Source of the DNA: Strix aluco
Lineage: Eukaryota; Chordata; Aves; Strigiformes; Strigidae
Length of the DNA stretch: 64,000 nt
NCBI RefSeq assembly: GCF_031877795.1
Contig: NC_133943.1
Location: 11,029,001 to 11,093,000 of the forward strand
Direction of reading: 5' to 3'
A program made the translations under genes and the position numbers. The notes below the pieces were generated by a model, which had not been told where the DNA came from, did no database searches, and saw only the letters and a list, made by a program, of their open reading frames with translations. Position 1 is the stretch's first letter, and every line of letters starts with the position of its first letter. This document shows, one piece after another, positions 11,606-24,984 of the stretch.

Positions 11606-13908
11606 AAAGGGCCACCTCTTGATAACTGATTTTCCAAAGAATTTTAAAGCCACAGGAATAAATGAAGTGTCCCAGTTCCTCCCTCCTCTTCTTTTTCTTC
11701 TGGCCTCTATTAAATAAAAACATAATATGTGGCAAGGAATCTGTCTTATACCTGCTTAGTTGAAGCTCATTTCCAAGGAAGGTTGATGATACAACAAAAT
11801 ATTAAAAGTCCTTCATGGTGCCAAGGTGCTCTTGGCACTGAATTCAAAATGAATCTGAATAATGAAAGAAATGGAATAAATTCTAAGATATGTGGATAGG
11901 AGATATCCTCCAAGATATCTTGGTAGAGCTATTAAATGGTAACTGGTTATCTATTATCACTTTCACAAATTATAATTGCTTTTCCCTCTTTATGGCTGTC
12001 TTAAGAGATTGCTATTTCTCTTCCCCAGCGGCAGGCGAGCTCCCTGCCAGGCGCTCCCTCTCCTCGCTGCCAGCCGATCCTGCTCATGGGCCAGCTGAGA
12101 GGAGGGAGCATCTTCCCTGGGGATGGGAGCTCCTCTGAAACCCGAGGAGGAATCCACTGGAGATGTTCCCACACTGTCCCTCTCCCCTGGCCACTCACCC
12201 CGTCCCCTCCAGCGCCTCTGCCTGGGATTCCCTGTGCCAGGGACCATTCACCTGGCTGTGTTGTCAGAGAGGGGTTGGCAGTCTCCAGCAAACACAGGGG
12301 CCAGGAAGAGAGCTGGAATTACCGTGTAATTCTGAGCTTTGTGATGTGACGGGAGCTAACACCTGGTATTTTATGTTGTTTCCTCATATGGAGTCAAGGA
12401 CTAGGAGGTGCTTTTTCTCCTTTTCCCCTGTGAGATATTTGCAAAAATCTCTCTTTTTCTGTTCGCACTTGCAAGCAGCACCAAGTCATCAGACACTAGG
12501 TGTTCCTGCCTCTGTAATCCTAGGTTAAATGCACAATGTGATCTAAGGTTATGTAAACAGCTGTCCCTCCCAGTGCAGCAAGAGAGCTTCTATTCCCAAG
12601 ACAGCTAACAAAGCTCAGCACACTACAGTTTCCAAAATCATCTAAAACTTGCCAAATATTTTATTGACACCTTAGCAATAGGGGCATCTACCCAGCAGCC
12701 TGCTGACCTGTGCCACTGGTAATCAATCCCACATCATGCTGCTTAAAACACTCGCAAAAATCAACCGTACAGGAAAGTCCCCAGCCCAGCTGGAGGGCCG
12801 TGAGCTCACTGTGCATGAAAATGGCTGGTGCAGATATCTTTCTCTCCTGTTAGAAGACTTTTTAATTATTTTTTTAATTTTAAATTTTAAAAACTATAAT
12901 CTGAGCCCAGTGCAATACAAGAGAAGTTTCAGTCAAGAAACTGGTGATGTCCCCCCACAGTTGCCTTGTGCGATCATCGTCAGTGCTGTGAAACACTGCC
13001 AGCAACGAACAAATGAGAAACATAGAAAATGAGCAATGGTGAGCTAAAGCTTGGATATCAACTTTGCTTTGCTATTTCTTCCACTGCCTTTGTCAGTCAT
13101 TTTGCCAAGGTGTCAAAAGCTACAGCATTAGTGTATATATAGAGTTGCACCCCCTCTTATGGGTGGATATCTGAGTAGAACACATTAACTGAGAATCTGC
13201 CTCCATGCAAATCCCTGCACATACATCCTCCTGCTTCAGCCATGGGTAAGATTGGAAATAGTATCTTTGAGACACCTTTGAACAGATGGAAAATACTAGT
13301 GTCAATGTCTCAATTATTAAGTTTCTGTGTATTCCCAGTGATTGCTGTCTTGCTGTAAACACATGCACTAAGCCTTTCAACTGGACTTCCAGGTCTTGCT
13401 GGGTTTTGAGTTCTTAGTTCTGCAGAGCATTATTTAGAGTAGCTGATCCATTGTAGTTATTGGTATTTCTCTCTGACATCTTAACACCTTCCTAAATCTC
13501 TAACACAAATACATCCCCAAACAAGTGTCTCTTGTTCTTCCACTATCATTTTTATGTACTGCCAGAGGGCATGCTGTGAGCCACCACCAAAATAAAACAT
13601 TAATTGCGAGTAGATGTTTTCAATGTAAAGCCTCAATGGAAACAAAAGGTACTTTGGTTGTCAGTGGGAGTCCATGGAACTGCAGTTCTCTGGGTCTTAC
13701 ATCTGTGCAGCCCCGGGTGGCTTTGAGGGGAGACTTCACAGTTGTGCACATACACACACAGAGCAGAGAACATAATACTGTAATCTGGTTATATCTAGTG
13801 CTTAGTTGCCAAGGAATTGCCTGCATTACAGCAGTTGCCAGGTCAATGAAACTATAGTCTTTGGTGCATATGCCCGAGAAACTCAGATCATGTCGGTGAA
13901 ACTCCTCT

Positions 13909-13950
13909 TGAGTTTGATGTTAAGCATGCGCTTAACTGGGCCTTACACTG
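13909..13950. repeat. Dispersed palindromic repeat fragment
   Basis: TTAAGCATGCGCTTAA (13920-13935) is an almost perfect palindrome and resembles the core of the repeat seen at 3111-3165. Confidence 0.4.
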
Positions 13951-14539
13951 GAGAAACATCTGTGAACATTCAAAATGTCAAAGATGCTCTGAATAGCTTA
14001 AGAATATTTAGAATAAATTTCAGGAACATATGGTCACTGCACATTGGTTTCTTTTTTTCTTGCTAATATGTTTCTGGTTGCCCATTCATCTTATAATTTA
14101 CAAACCCGGTGGGATAAATCATTGTTTCCATCAGCTTAGTGTATAGTTCTTGGGACAATGGCTTGGAAACTCAGTACAATAGTTTATCAGTTATTTCCCA
14201 TACTCTGGCAGCCAAATACAGATCCCTGGAAAGTGTTGCTGTTGTTGTTCTGTAAAGTTGTTGCCTACTTCTTGGGGTGCTATAAACTCTGAATTACTCA
14301 CACTGTGCCTCACGAGGCTGTTGGACCTGGCAGGAGGCTGTTATGGCTCCACTACTCAGTCTCATCTATGGGAGTATTGATTATTTATACCCCAGCTGCC
14401 TTAAAACTAAAGCAGCTGAGAAAGCAAGAGAGAAAAGCAGTATTTCCAATAAAATGGCTGAAGTGGGTCCAGCTCGTGGTTCCTTCACACTGTGAGTCTC
14501 CTTCAGGAAATGAGTATTTGAATCTGTTATTCTTAAGAG

Positions 14540-14606
14540 AAGCACTTAATCACAAGCTTAACTCTGAACAAGCTTAAATGGTTTGCTGGATTTTCTGACT
14601 GAGGGG
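14540..14606. repeat. Dispersed palindromic repeat fragment
   Basis: AGCACTTAATCACAAGCTTAA, with small breaks, then AAATGGTTTGCTGGATTTTC follows the same repeat layout as the copies at 3.1 and 13.9 kb. Confidence 0.4.
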
Positions 14607-14942
14607 AAAAAGAAGGTGGGAGGAAAGAAAACAGCATAAGGGGGTCAAAAGAATAAAAGAGAAATCAAAAATATAATGTAAGACACACAGAAGAAACACA
14701 GAGCTGCAAGGAGAATTAAAAAGTTAGGTATTAAATTGGGAGGGGGAAAGGGAGGCTTCAGTTGTAGTTGAAGGAAAATAAGAGCAGCACAGGCCAAAAA
14801 AAAAATAACACACACACACCCCCATTTGGAAATAAAAATCAAAGACAATATACCCCTGTCTTAAACTTGAGTTATTCTACTGAGTCAGTATAAATTATTT
14901 GTACTCTACAGCCCACTTCATGTTTTCCTGATACGCAACTGG

Positions 14943-14969
14943 AATTATTACTATTATTATTATTATTAC
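14943..14969 (+). repeat. (ATT)n microsatellite
   Basis: About eight ATT/TTA units with one interruption. Confidence 0.9.
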
Positions 14970-17900
14970 AAAGAGTAGTTGGTTTCAGGGGGAGTACTAA
15001 CAAACCAGATCTATTCTTCCCATTTCTCCTTCATGGTCTGCTTCTGCAAGATGAATGTGAATAAAATCAGAGCTCCAACCCGGCAGTCACACCCACAGCA
15101 TCATGAGGCTGCGAGATGTCAAGTCACCCCAGGTATTTGCAGCTGTGGCAGGTGAGGTACCAATGCTTTGGTGCCTTTTCAATGCTGCAGTCAGCGAGAG
15201 CTGAGCAGCCTCTCTGCTGCTCCTGCCTGTGCCACTCTTGCTCAGCTAACTCAAGATGGATGTTAAAAATCCCGTCTGAGAGGAGAATGTGCTGCAATGT
15301 GCTGCTATATTCTGTGCTAGAGCTTATGCTATGCTGCAGAGCAGCAGCGTACGTCATATGTGCAAACCCAAAGTGCATGAACAGTAAATATAGTAACAGA
15401 GTTCTTATGCCTTATGTTCAAATACATTTCCAGGGTGTGGGGTAGTGGAAGTTGCAAGGATGGGCTATTCGGGGCTGTAGGAAGGGAGGAGCAGAGAAGC
15501 AGTCACCCATCACCTGTGAGGGACAGTAGCTCCTTGTTCTTAGTGGGACCCCAAATACACTTAGCAGCAGTGTCTTACCTCAGCAAGATGTACTTCTGGT
15601 GACACACTTGGGAATGTGGAGAAATGAGCTGCTTTTGCCCCTGCTGATTGCAGGGGTGGGTGGTAGGAGGGGAAGGAAAGATTTGTCCTAGGACAACAAA
15701 GTGCCTTATTATGGTCTTAAATGTATTCAGCTCTTTCACATACCTTGCTGCTCAGCAATCCTTCACTGCAGGGAACTTCTGAGCTTTAGTCTCAAATCCT
15801 CATCCACAACAAGCGCACCTGCCGTTGATGTTTATTACTGTGAGTCTGTGATGGTAGAAAGAGTTACTGAAGTTAGGAGGAAAGTAAATTTTCAAATCTT
15901 TTGCAGTTCCCTGCCCTGTTGTTTCTCCTCAGTGCATTTGGGCTTCCTAGGCTGGCTTTGCACTGGGGGTCATCTGCTTGGGCCAACATGAAAACTCAAA
16001 AGGCAGCAGCTTTAGTTGCAAGGGGTTCAGCCCAACCGATTAGCAGATCTCCCCTGTCACCCCAGAAGAGAAGGCAGCTTCTGCAAACTACAGGTAAAAG
16101 CATGACCTGCTGAGGACAAGCTGAACATGGCAAGGGGATGTACAGACTCCAGGCAGCAGACAGCAGAACTTGTTTTGGGAACTTAGAAAACAAGCAAGCC
16201 TGAAGTAAGCAGAGGCAGAGGCGTGAGTAGAGACAGTTCCCTGTAGACAGAGGGTTATATATGATCCTCCAGTTGCTAGGTTGAAAGCTGGGGAATACAG
16301 CTGGTGAAACAGTGAGGGAGCTGTGTATATTCAGTTATTAGTCAAGGACCCCTGCAGCTCGGCAGGCTGCAGTGCCGCTGGCAGCGAGCTGCCTGCAGAA
16401 GGGAGGAAGATGGGGAGCAGGGACATAGCAAGGAGTCCAGGAATGGACGGTGTGGTGCAGAGCCAGGGACCTTCATTTCTTCATGAACCTTAACCTCCTG
16501 GTGCTGTGCATAGTCTAAACACTGAAACACAACTGGGAAAACAGCAAATACTTAGAATAAGGAGCTGTCCCCCAAAACCCTAGATCTGTCCAGATGGGCC
16601 CCCACTCTCCCATCTCAGAGCACCAGTCAAGGCAGACAAATTCCCACACAGGCTCTTTGCCCGGGGGAAGGAGCAGAGAAGGGCAAAGGAAAGTGTTACT
16701 TTAAACCTTGCACACCTACAGCCAAGAATTTAATTACATGCCATCTTTTGAGTCTGTCCCATACCTTGTTCCCTCAGGGCTTGCTGTTTTCTTTCCTCAT
16801 TGAAACTAATCCCAATCACCTTGTTTGGATGGTTTAACTCCTTGACTAGCCCAGATGCCTTATTGCTTCTGCCAAGATACTGTTTCATTCTAAAATTCAT
16901 GTTTCATGATAGAAGACTCCTGATGACACAGATGACTTTGCTCAATGAACAAGAGCAATTGGGAAATAAGGAGGACCTACCCACAGGAAAGACAAGTGTC
17001 AGAATGCTTGCAAAGCTAGAGGATCACCTGTCACTGGATGTCTGTTTTCTCAGAGGTCCTATATTGTGAAGATTAAGTTCTCTAGGTAAAACAGAAAGTC
17101 ATGTCCAGGCATGTCTCCCTTCCATCTCTGGGGTTTTGGAGTCATCATTCCACAGCTGCTAGGAAATAGCACCTTGTGAGCATCTGCCAGCAGTGACAAT
17201 CTGCTGATCACAGCACGAGGAGGTGGGTGTGTAAGGTCAGGGACATGGGTAAAGATGCACAGCTAATCTCTGACATGAGAGCAGATCTGGGAGATCTTTG
17301 GTGGTATCTCATAGGCTAGCATTTGGGGCTATCCCCAAAGGAAGGAGGTTGGATTCCAGCTGCTTTGCTGCTGTTTGTTGGAATGCAGGTAATCCAGTGA
17401 GGCTCAGAGACACTCATTCCTCACAGGGGCATTGCTTTGGTTTTGATCATTGTGCAGTTTATGTCCAGTAATCCTTATCGCAAACTCTGTGTGACTGCAA
17501 ATTTGTCTCTGTTCTGGGTTAAAAAGTAGAAACTTCAGATCTGACTAAAGAAAGGAGCCACTTGGAGAATTTTTCATTGGGATCCATTAGTGAGCTCTTC
17601 CCAAGTGATATTTCGGGTTGATGTTGAGTTCTCAGCCTACATGGAGTCTAGTGTACCAGTTGATGTACTGTGTGAAACTGGCCTCTTGCACTCCCAGTTT
17701 CGTTCTGGCTGTCTCTACATTCATCCTCTACTCACTCACATTACCATTCTGACTTGGGATTCAGGTTTTGCTGGAAAGCAAGGGGAGATGACAAAAATTA
17801 TATCCATGGGCCAGGGAACATATGTGACCTTTGCATTTGTCACAGCCACTTAGAAAAGACGGTACTGTTTGTTTCATAACCATCGCAATATCCTTCACAG

Positions 17901-18880
17901 GTGGTTAATGCATTCTGCCAGCACATGAAAGAATAATTGGATAGCCACTTTTTTAAGCTCTATGTAACCAACCATATCAAGTTTATCACTAAATGTCACG
18001 GTTTATCATAATCTAATCACCAGAGAGCAAGAAAAATGAGTATACTTGTCTCCATCAATAAATGAGTGATTATTCAGACAATAACTGGGTTTATTTTCTT
18101 TATTTCCATAAATGTTTGAAGTCTTATGAGGATGCTCTGGAGAAAGGATTATTTATGTTGGCATCCAGACAGTATAGTAATAGGAGGTTTAGAAAAGCTA
18201 AAGAAAGATGTTAATTTAGAAATGATCCTAAAAGTCTTAATCATTTTCATTCTGCAGAAGGAATTTGGGACATCAGATTATTTATCAGATTAAAAATGCA
18301 CTGCCTGTTCCATCTTGTAGCATGCAAGCCCAATGCACAATAGCATCACTGGAAAGCCAGTAACAAGGAAAGAGTCAAAATTTCTACTGTAGGTTTTATT
18401 TTTAAATAACACGACTGTTCTCCTGCTAATTGGCCCTTCTTCCATGTCCCATTTTTGAAAGCTACGTGGTATCAAATGCTGACGTTACCAAAGAAAACCA
18501 CTCCACTGACAACAGTAAAACCAGTTTTGATCAACATCAGGAAAAAAATAATGTATAAAATATAGCCCCAAGTCTCCAGTATGTTCTAATATGAAGAAAG
18601 TTATAGCTTGTCCCCAGGGGGATGACAAACTGCATCTCTGATGGCTGAAAAAATCCAACACCACGTGAGACCTGTGTGCCCACGCACGCCAGTAGACAGG
18701 TGTGTGCTGTAGTATTTCATACAAACAGATGTCCTCAGCCAATGCACCAAGTTGCCTGAGCCTCTTACAAGAAAATAGAGACATCAGGAAAGGAAAACAA
18801 TTTTCCCCATGATCCATTTGCCCTTACAGCTATTCCTCACGCCTCCAGACTTAAGAGTGAACATCTGACGGGCGTTCAGG

Positions 18881-18896
18881 CAGCAGCAGCAGCAGC
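18881..18896 (+). repeat. (CAG)5 trinucleotide repeat
   Basis: Five CAG units, not in a supported coding frame. Confidence 0.85.
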
Positions 18897-21800
18897 TCTG
18901 GGGTTGTGAGGAGGAAACATATGAGGAAAAGTTGGAAAATATTTTTGTGACCAAAATAGCAATACATCAGCCTGAGTGAATGATAAGAGATAAGGACTCT
19001 TTTTCCTCACTCAAGTGGAAATATTAATGACAGCAGCCTAGGGAAGCTTTGCCAGATTTGGCGATCAGAGTCCGATGGGTGCTTGCAGGGCAGACCTGGT
19101 TAATGATTTCTTGCTCTACCTGCAAAGAGCTATCAGTTTGAGAGCATTTCCCCTCAATTCCTTGGAAACACATGGGAGATCCCACAAGACAGGAACTTCT
19201 CTGTGAGTTCCTCACCCATCTTGAGTGTGTATTCCAGGTGACAGATTGAAATCCCTGAGCAGGGACCCGGGAGATCAATTCTACCTCTCTTCACAACTTC
19301 TATCTCTCCTGCTTTTTTGAAGCTGCCACATCTCTCTAGATGCAGGTTCCCAGCCTTATTGATGGGGAATAACCAAAATGCCTTTTCTTTGTCCCTGCTC
19401 TGTTTTATCATATTACACATGCATGAAGTACCTAGCAACAAAATATCTGCATCTTTTCAGTGCTGCTGTAACATAACAACACATTTTTCCTTCATTCTGT
19501 AACTTTCTGTGACTTTGGTTTTCCTGGAGGCACTGAGCAAGGGCTCGTGCCAGCAAATAAGCAGGGCCATTACTCCCTAAAAAGGGTTAAATGGGAACCA
19601 AGGCAAATTGAAATCTGGGTCTTGAGCAGAATTGCTACTTCATGACTTGGGTCTATAGCTGCTGGAGATCTCCTTTGAAAATGTCCTTTAACCCCTTTAA
19701 ACATTCATTTTAAAGCTTCTATTAGCTGACATTTCTGTAATACGTCACTGCAAAATATCTTCTTAACAGCTGCTGGCAGTTCATGGCATCTGGGTGACCT
19801 ACATGCTGCTTTTGTGCAACAGTGGCCTGCAAACAGCAAATGCTCTGGATGATTTCGCGCTTCATACAGCCCCACCGTTAGGAAGAGGGGTGGGGGAAAC
19901 AGCAACAGCAGGAGGCACCGAATCGAGGGACAGGAGGAAGGGAGGCAGGGGACAAGCTAGAGAAGATGGATGGAGAGCAGGAGGCACCATTTCTAAGAAG
20001 GGAGAGTTGAATTCCAGACTTATGGAGAACTGGGTGGCAAATGGACCCAAGCAATCCTCTCGTGTCTGCTATCAGAAACCTGGTCAGGGACAGATGAGTG
20101 CCCTTGCTGCCTATTGCTCCTGGCAGCACCTGCCGTGCTGCTGTCAGTGCTCATGCTGCAGAGTACATCACCCCTCGGCTGCTCAGGGCACCTCAACATC
20201 CCCCCAACACTCAGGGCAGACCACTGCTTTCCATTCTGAAGCAGTTCTTCTGCAGGCTGAGATCTCAGTCAGATATTTTTCCATTTATTTAACTGAAATT
20301 ATGCTGATTAGACCAAGAAGGCCAATGAGGGCTCCATCTTGCTCAGCCCTCTCCGTACCCATAACAAAAAGCAGAGCCTGCATCACAGGGCATCTGACTT
20401 GGACAGGGAAGACCAAGAGGATTATTTTTCTCCTCCTAATTCCTTCATGCAAAAGGAGCTGAATATACATTTGCTCTTCCTAGTGAACAATGCTTTTAAG
20501 AAAGGCAGGCAGTGCTTTCTTCCTACGTTTTTCAATTACTGTTTACAACTATTTTCTACCACATTTATGAACTACTTCAAAAGCTTTCTTGGAAGTCATA
20601 CACCCCAGAGTCATTTGAATGTAGTACAAACCAAGCAATCAAAAAAAGGGGGATGAAAAAATAAAAAAAAATCACTTGCACGTTAATAAGATTTCAGATG
20701 GTAGAAAAAAGCAGTAGTTCAGAGCTGCTGTGTGAGAAACTCTGAACCTATTTATTTCTGTTCTCTTACTTCTTATTTTAATACATCACAGTTGAATTAG
20801 CCTTGGCAGAATTTACAGCCCTTTTGGTCTATTGGGTATGCTGAGTCTTTAATGTCCCAAGTGGTCCTATGATCTGTTAATTACCTTATTGCATGCAAAG
20901 CTCTATAGGGCTATTTCTCTACAAGAATTCTTTGTCAGGATCAAATTAGTTCTGGGGACCTCTTTCTGTGTGATGTCGAGTGTCCTCAGCTCCGCACGGG
21001 GAGTGTAAGATCCTTCACTCATTGCAGGATGCATTCAGCCCTTTTCAGGATGAGACAGTGTGTGAAGTAAATGATCAAAGTGGCCCATTAGATAAACCCA
21101 TGCTCTCATCATTAACCATCCTGAAAGTTGCAGAATGGTTTGCATTTTTCATTTTGTATTCCCAGCACCTCTCTTTGTAAGGACAGTTCTGGTGCTTGGC
21201 TCTGGAGGGCTGAACAGCAGGTAACAGCTGAACTGAGGCGGTAAAGCATCATCCTGTTTCTTCCTAACCCAGAGGAATTGTCATAAGCAAGGGGAGGTTT
21301 TGAATGAATGGTCTTTCTGTAATGGACAGCCCATCCAGACGTAGTAGGTGAAAAGGCATTGCAACAAACAGTTCAGAGAGATTTGAGTTTTCCTCATTTA
21401 TACAGTAACTTTCATCCCTGCCTGGCAGAAATACCAGTTGATTAGAGGCACTCACTTTCCCATCCGCTAAACCCCATGCTACAGTTTGCTTTTCTTCAGC
21501 CAAAACTATTGACCATTACCTTCTAAAATGGCAAATTTTAGAGTAGCAAAAAAGAGTAGCAAAGATCCCCAGGTTCACAGTCCCCATGGTAGCAATGTCT
21601 CCTGGGTGTTCCTTATGTCCTTACAAAGCTCAGTAACTGCAGGGTTTCCGCTAATAACATCACTGCAGTATTGTTTCAGCCTTCTTTTCTGGCTGTTCTC
21701 ATCTGCACAGGGGAAATTCATAAAGCTTCTTCTCTTTCTGGTGTGTCTGGCAGAGGCAGAGGCCAGCAGCCAGCTCCCCTCCAGCCATGGAGGCAGCTGA

Positions 21801-24800
21801 GTGGTGCCTCACAGCTGGTCCCACTCAGCTCACCAGACTGCAGAGCAGTGCCCTGCGTTCATCGGGGATGTAGCTCTCCACGAAGCACCACACAGGGCAG
21901 TGGCATAGGGCTTTGCTCCGGGTCTAAAGCCCTGTAAGGCCTTACAATAAGCTCCCCAGGGTAACTATTGTGGTGGCCTGTGCTTACCCCTGGCCTCCAC
22001 TCTCCTCCAACTGGGAAACAGTCCCCACGCCTCTCAGTCATAACACTGTTTTGTGCAACTAGAACATCTCTCCGCTGAGGATCTCAGAGCCGTCTATGAT
22101 CCTCAGGGACTGGGTCCCCACATGATCCCTGCTGAGGGAGGTGAACATGGGAGTCCATCCATCGGACACTACATGAGGGTGAATTTTCTAGAGGATGAGG
22201 AGAAACTTTGGTTACTGCAGTCCATCCCACCGTGCCCCATCCAGCTGCCCCCTCTATCCTCAGCTCCCTCCAGCCCAGCCAGCAGCTGCATCAGCCCTGT
22301 CTCCTCATCTGGATTGGGAATCTGATTCAGCGCCAGATTAAATACGTGTTCAGTTGAGGCACAGGGGTAAGAATGCACTGTAGGGTTTTGTTAAGCCTCC
22401 TTTTAAAAAGTCACTGTATTTAAGTCACAGGAAAAAACAAGTGCCTACAAATCAGAGAAAAAAAGGGATTATAAATAGGAATCAAACTAAGCTATCATTT
22501 CTTCGTATGTCTTATTCCTTCAAAAAGCTGTCCCTGATATCTCCCTGGCTAACTGCTTGGGCTGGGCAGCTCATTTTGGCTGAGTTTTCACATTTTCTTC
22601 TTTTTTGGTTTCTGGCACAAATTCTGGAAGCAGCAGAATAGGGACGTTACAAAGACACAGAAGGAGCAGGGACAGTTTTCTGCACCGCTAAGTGAGCACC
22701 ACTTTCAATAGTACGGCAGTACCTAAATGTGCCCTTGATAAGCAGAACTTGCTAATACTGTCCCTAGTGAGCAGCAGTCATTACCAATCACAATTATTAG
22801 GCTAACTTGGTTTCCAGAGAGATGTCCAACTAAAGAGATCAGCTTCTTAAAGCTGTGCACATTTGTTACCACTAGCTGCAGATGGGGAAACGTGATACCC
22901 ACTTCACTTCTTACTGCTCTTCCCAAGGTGGCTGCTGTTGGTCAGTGGTTGGGTCAAACCAGTCTGCTCCAACAGGGCTGCTCTTTTCATACCTTCTCAG
23001 GCAGAAACAACCATGCTGGTGAGGCAAAGTGTTGCACTGCAGCTCCAGAGGAGAAACGGGACAGGGACCCCAACCTCCTGACACCCCATCCCTTGTTGGA
23101 GCCGCTACACTGGTGCCATGACCATACCTTTTCTTCTCTGTGTTGGCTCCTTGCCACAGCACATCACTCCTGGTGCCATTACCATAGTGATAGGCTTTCG
23201 CCAAATGGGCGTTAAGTTATACCAGGAATAGAAATGGGTAGGATTTTTCTTGACTTTCCTTAAGGGAAATAACAACTTCAGCGTCATTCTAATAACAATA
23301 TTTGTACAAAGTTAAATACTGGATTCCATGTTCATACATACAAAGAAGGACTATTTAATTCCTAAAAAAGAGAGGCCAAAAGCATTTCTTGTAGTAGTGA
23401 ATCTGGAATTACAGAGATGATATGAGTTTTATGGCTAAAACTACAGACATTTCCTTTTTTTTATTTTCTTCTGAAATACACAGGAAAATCATGTTAAAAA
23501 ATAATGTGGCAAATGAGAGTCTTGTCAAAGCTGGATTAAAAGAAGAAGCTACAAGCATAGTCATGTCAGCACCAATATGCAAAAGAAAAGATAAAAAGTA
23601 GAAAGATATAATCCTGACTATGCAGACATACTCCAGGGTGTAGTCGTTGTATTACAAGAAGCTGTGCAGAGTTAGCCAGAGGTAGGTATGAAGCACAATA
23701 TGACAAATGTGGCAGGACTGAGCACTGGACACTGCCAGTGTGAGCTACGTATTACACTATGAGCCTGACAAAATGATAGGGAAATAAGAAGATAAGAATA
23801 ATGGAATTTCTCATTTATTTTTTTTCTTAAAGTATTTCCTAAAGGCCCTGATAAAGTTGGCATAGGCATAAGGTATGATAGTGCTTAACTGTGTGCTTTG
23901 CCACTCAGTTAGTGTGTTTTGTTGGGAACAGAAAAAAAATATATATACATCTGCAGCTGTATGAATGTAAATGGGTAAGGGTTGTAGAAAAAGATGAGAA
24001 GTGTAAAAATTGTACCACTTATTTGCACACACCTGGGATCTCATGAAAGAGGTATCACACCACACAACTGATAAACTGGGTCTACCAAGTCCTTATGAGA
24101 GCTGTATTGATGGCAATGTCTAAAACTTGGAGGAAAGCTTTTGATAGGATTTCTTGGCTTCGCCCTGCCCTATGCTTGTGCCCTTATAACAGTCAGTCAC
24201 TGGTGATGACTGTGTCCTTCTGGTTATGTCTTGATAGTGACTCAAACTGGAAATGGAAAGCCAGGAAAAGCATCACTGGAGGATCTTGCACTAGCAGTTG
24301 TAACCACACTGCACGTTTGTAGCCATTCCCTTTTCTCCTAGTCTAGCGATTAGACTCAGTGCTTCAGTATCTTGAAATGCCATGCTCAGTGATTCATATT
24401 TTGCTGGCTGGTACAATTTACTACAGCCTTATCCTCAAAGCCACATTTAGTAGCCTATGCAAGGTGCGCAAATGTCTGATTTGTAGACAAAAGCGCAGTG
24501 ACTGTGTATCCTTTGGATTATAAATATGAGCCAAGTGATTTAAGTGTCAAGGCTTCCAACTGTGCGCTCCTTTTTGAAAGCGACTCTGTTAAATTCTATA
24601 TGTGCTTGTATAAAATTGACAGGCTTTTGCTGCAAGCTGGGTTAATAAATAGGTATATTGTACAGCTGCCTCACTCACTCTAAAGGGTAAATGTCTTGCA
24701 GTCACCTAAAGCCAAAGACAGGACTGTGGGGGTCAGCTTGGGCTTGATTCTTCCTGGGGATGAAGTTGTCCCGTGGACTTTCTGTTCAGCTTTGGGTACA

Positions 24801-24984
24801 CAGTGTTTGCAATCACAGTCCTGGGACTGTGATTCAGGGGTGGGATTTTTATCTGCTCCCCCCTCTCCTGTAAATTGGTGCTGTTCAGAGCCATGTCCAG
24901 GCTATTTAGCTTTGCCAGGCCTCCTTCACTCTTGTCTCTCAGGTGGGGAGGGGTCCTTGCCACGAATGATTTAGGATCCTTAAA

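Larger units (their letters stand above)
9270..13890. other. Intergenic block with CR1 fragment and GC-rich patch
   Basis: The block contains a (CAAA)n tract at 9985-10000 and an old CR1 piece at 11400-11605. A moderately GC-rich patch at 12025-12250 has overlapping open frames in several phases, typical of GC-rich non-coding DNA. No gene is supported. Confidence 0.5.
14610..24970. other. Intergenic block: unique sequence, simple repeats only
   Basis: Simple repeats lie at 14943-14969 (ATT) and 18881-18896 (CAG). The remainder, including the longest open frame of the window at 19794-20462, shows no protein family resemblance and no repeats that I recognise. Confidence 0.5.

Noticed and set aside
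12001..12349. Overlapping open frames on both strands at 12.0-12.35 kb as a coding exon
   Set aside because: Frames are open in several phases because the patch is GC-rich. There are no consistent splice sites or family resemblance.
19794..20462. Longest open frame of the window (222 codons, plus strand)
   Set aside because: It has low-complexity Gly/Arg-rich and Ser/Cys-rich composition, with overlapping open frames on both strands. It shows no domain resemblance, no splice context and no family signature. It is best explained by GC-rich sequence lacking stops by chance.
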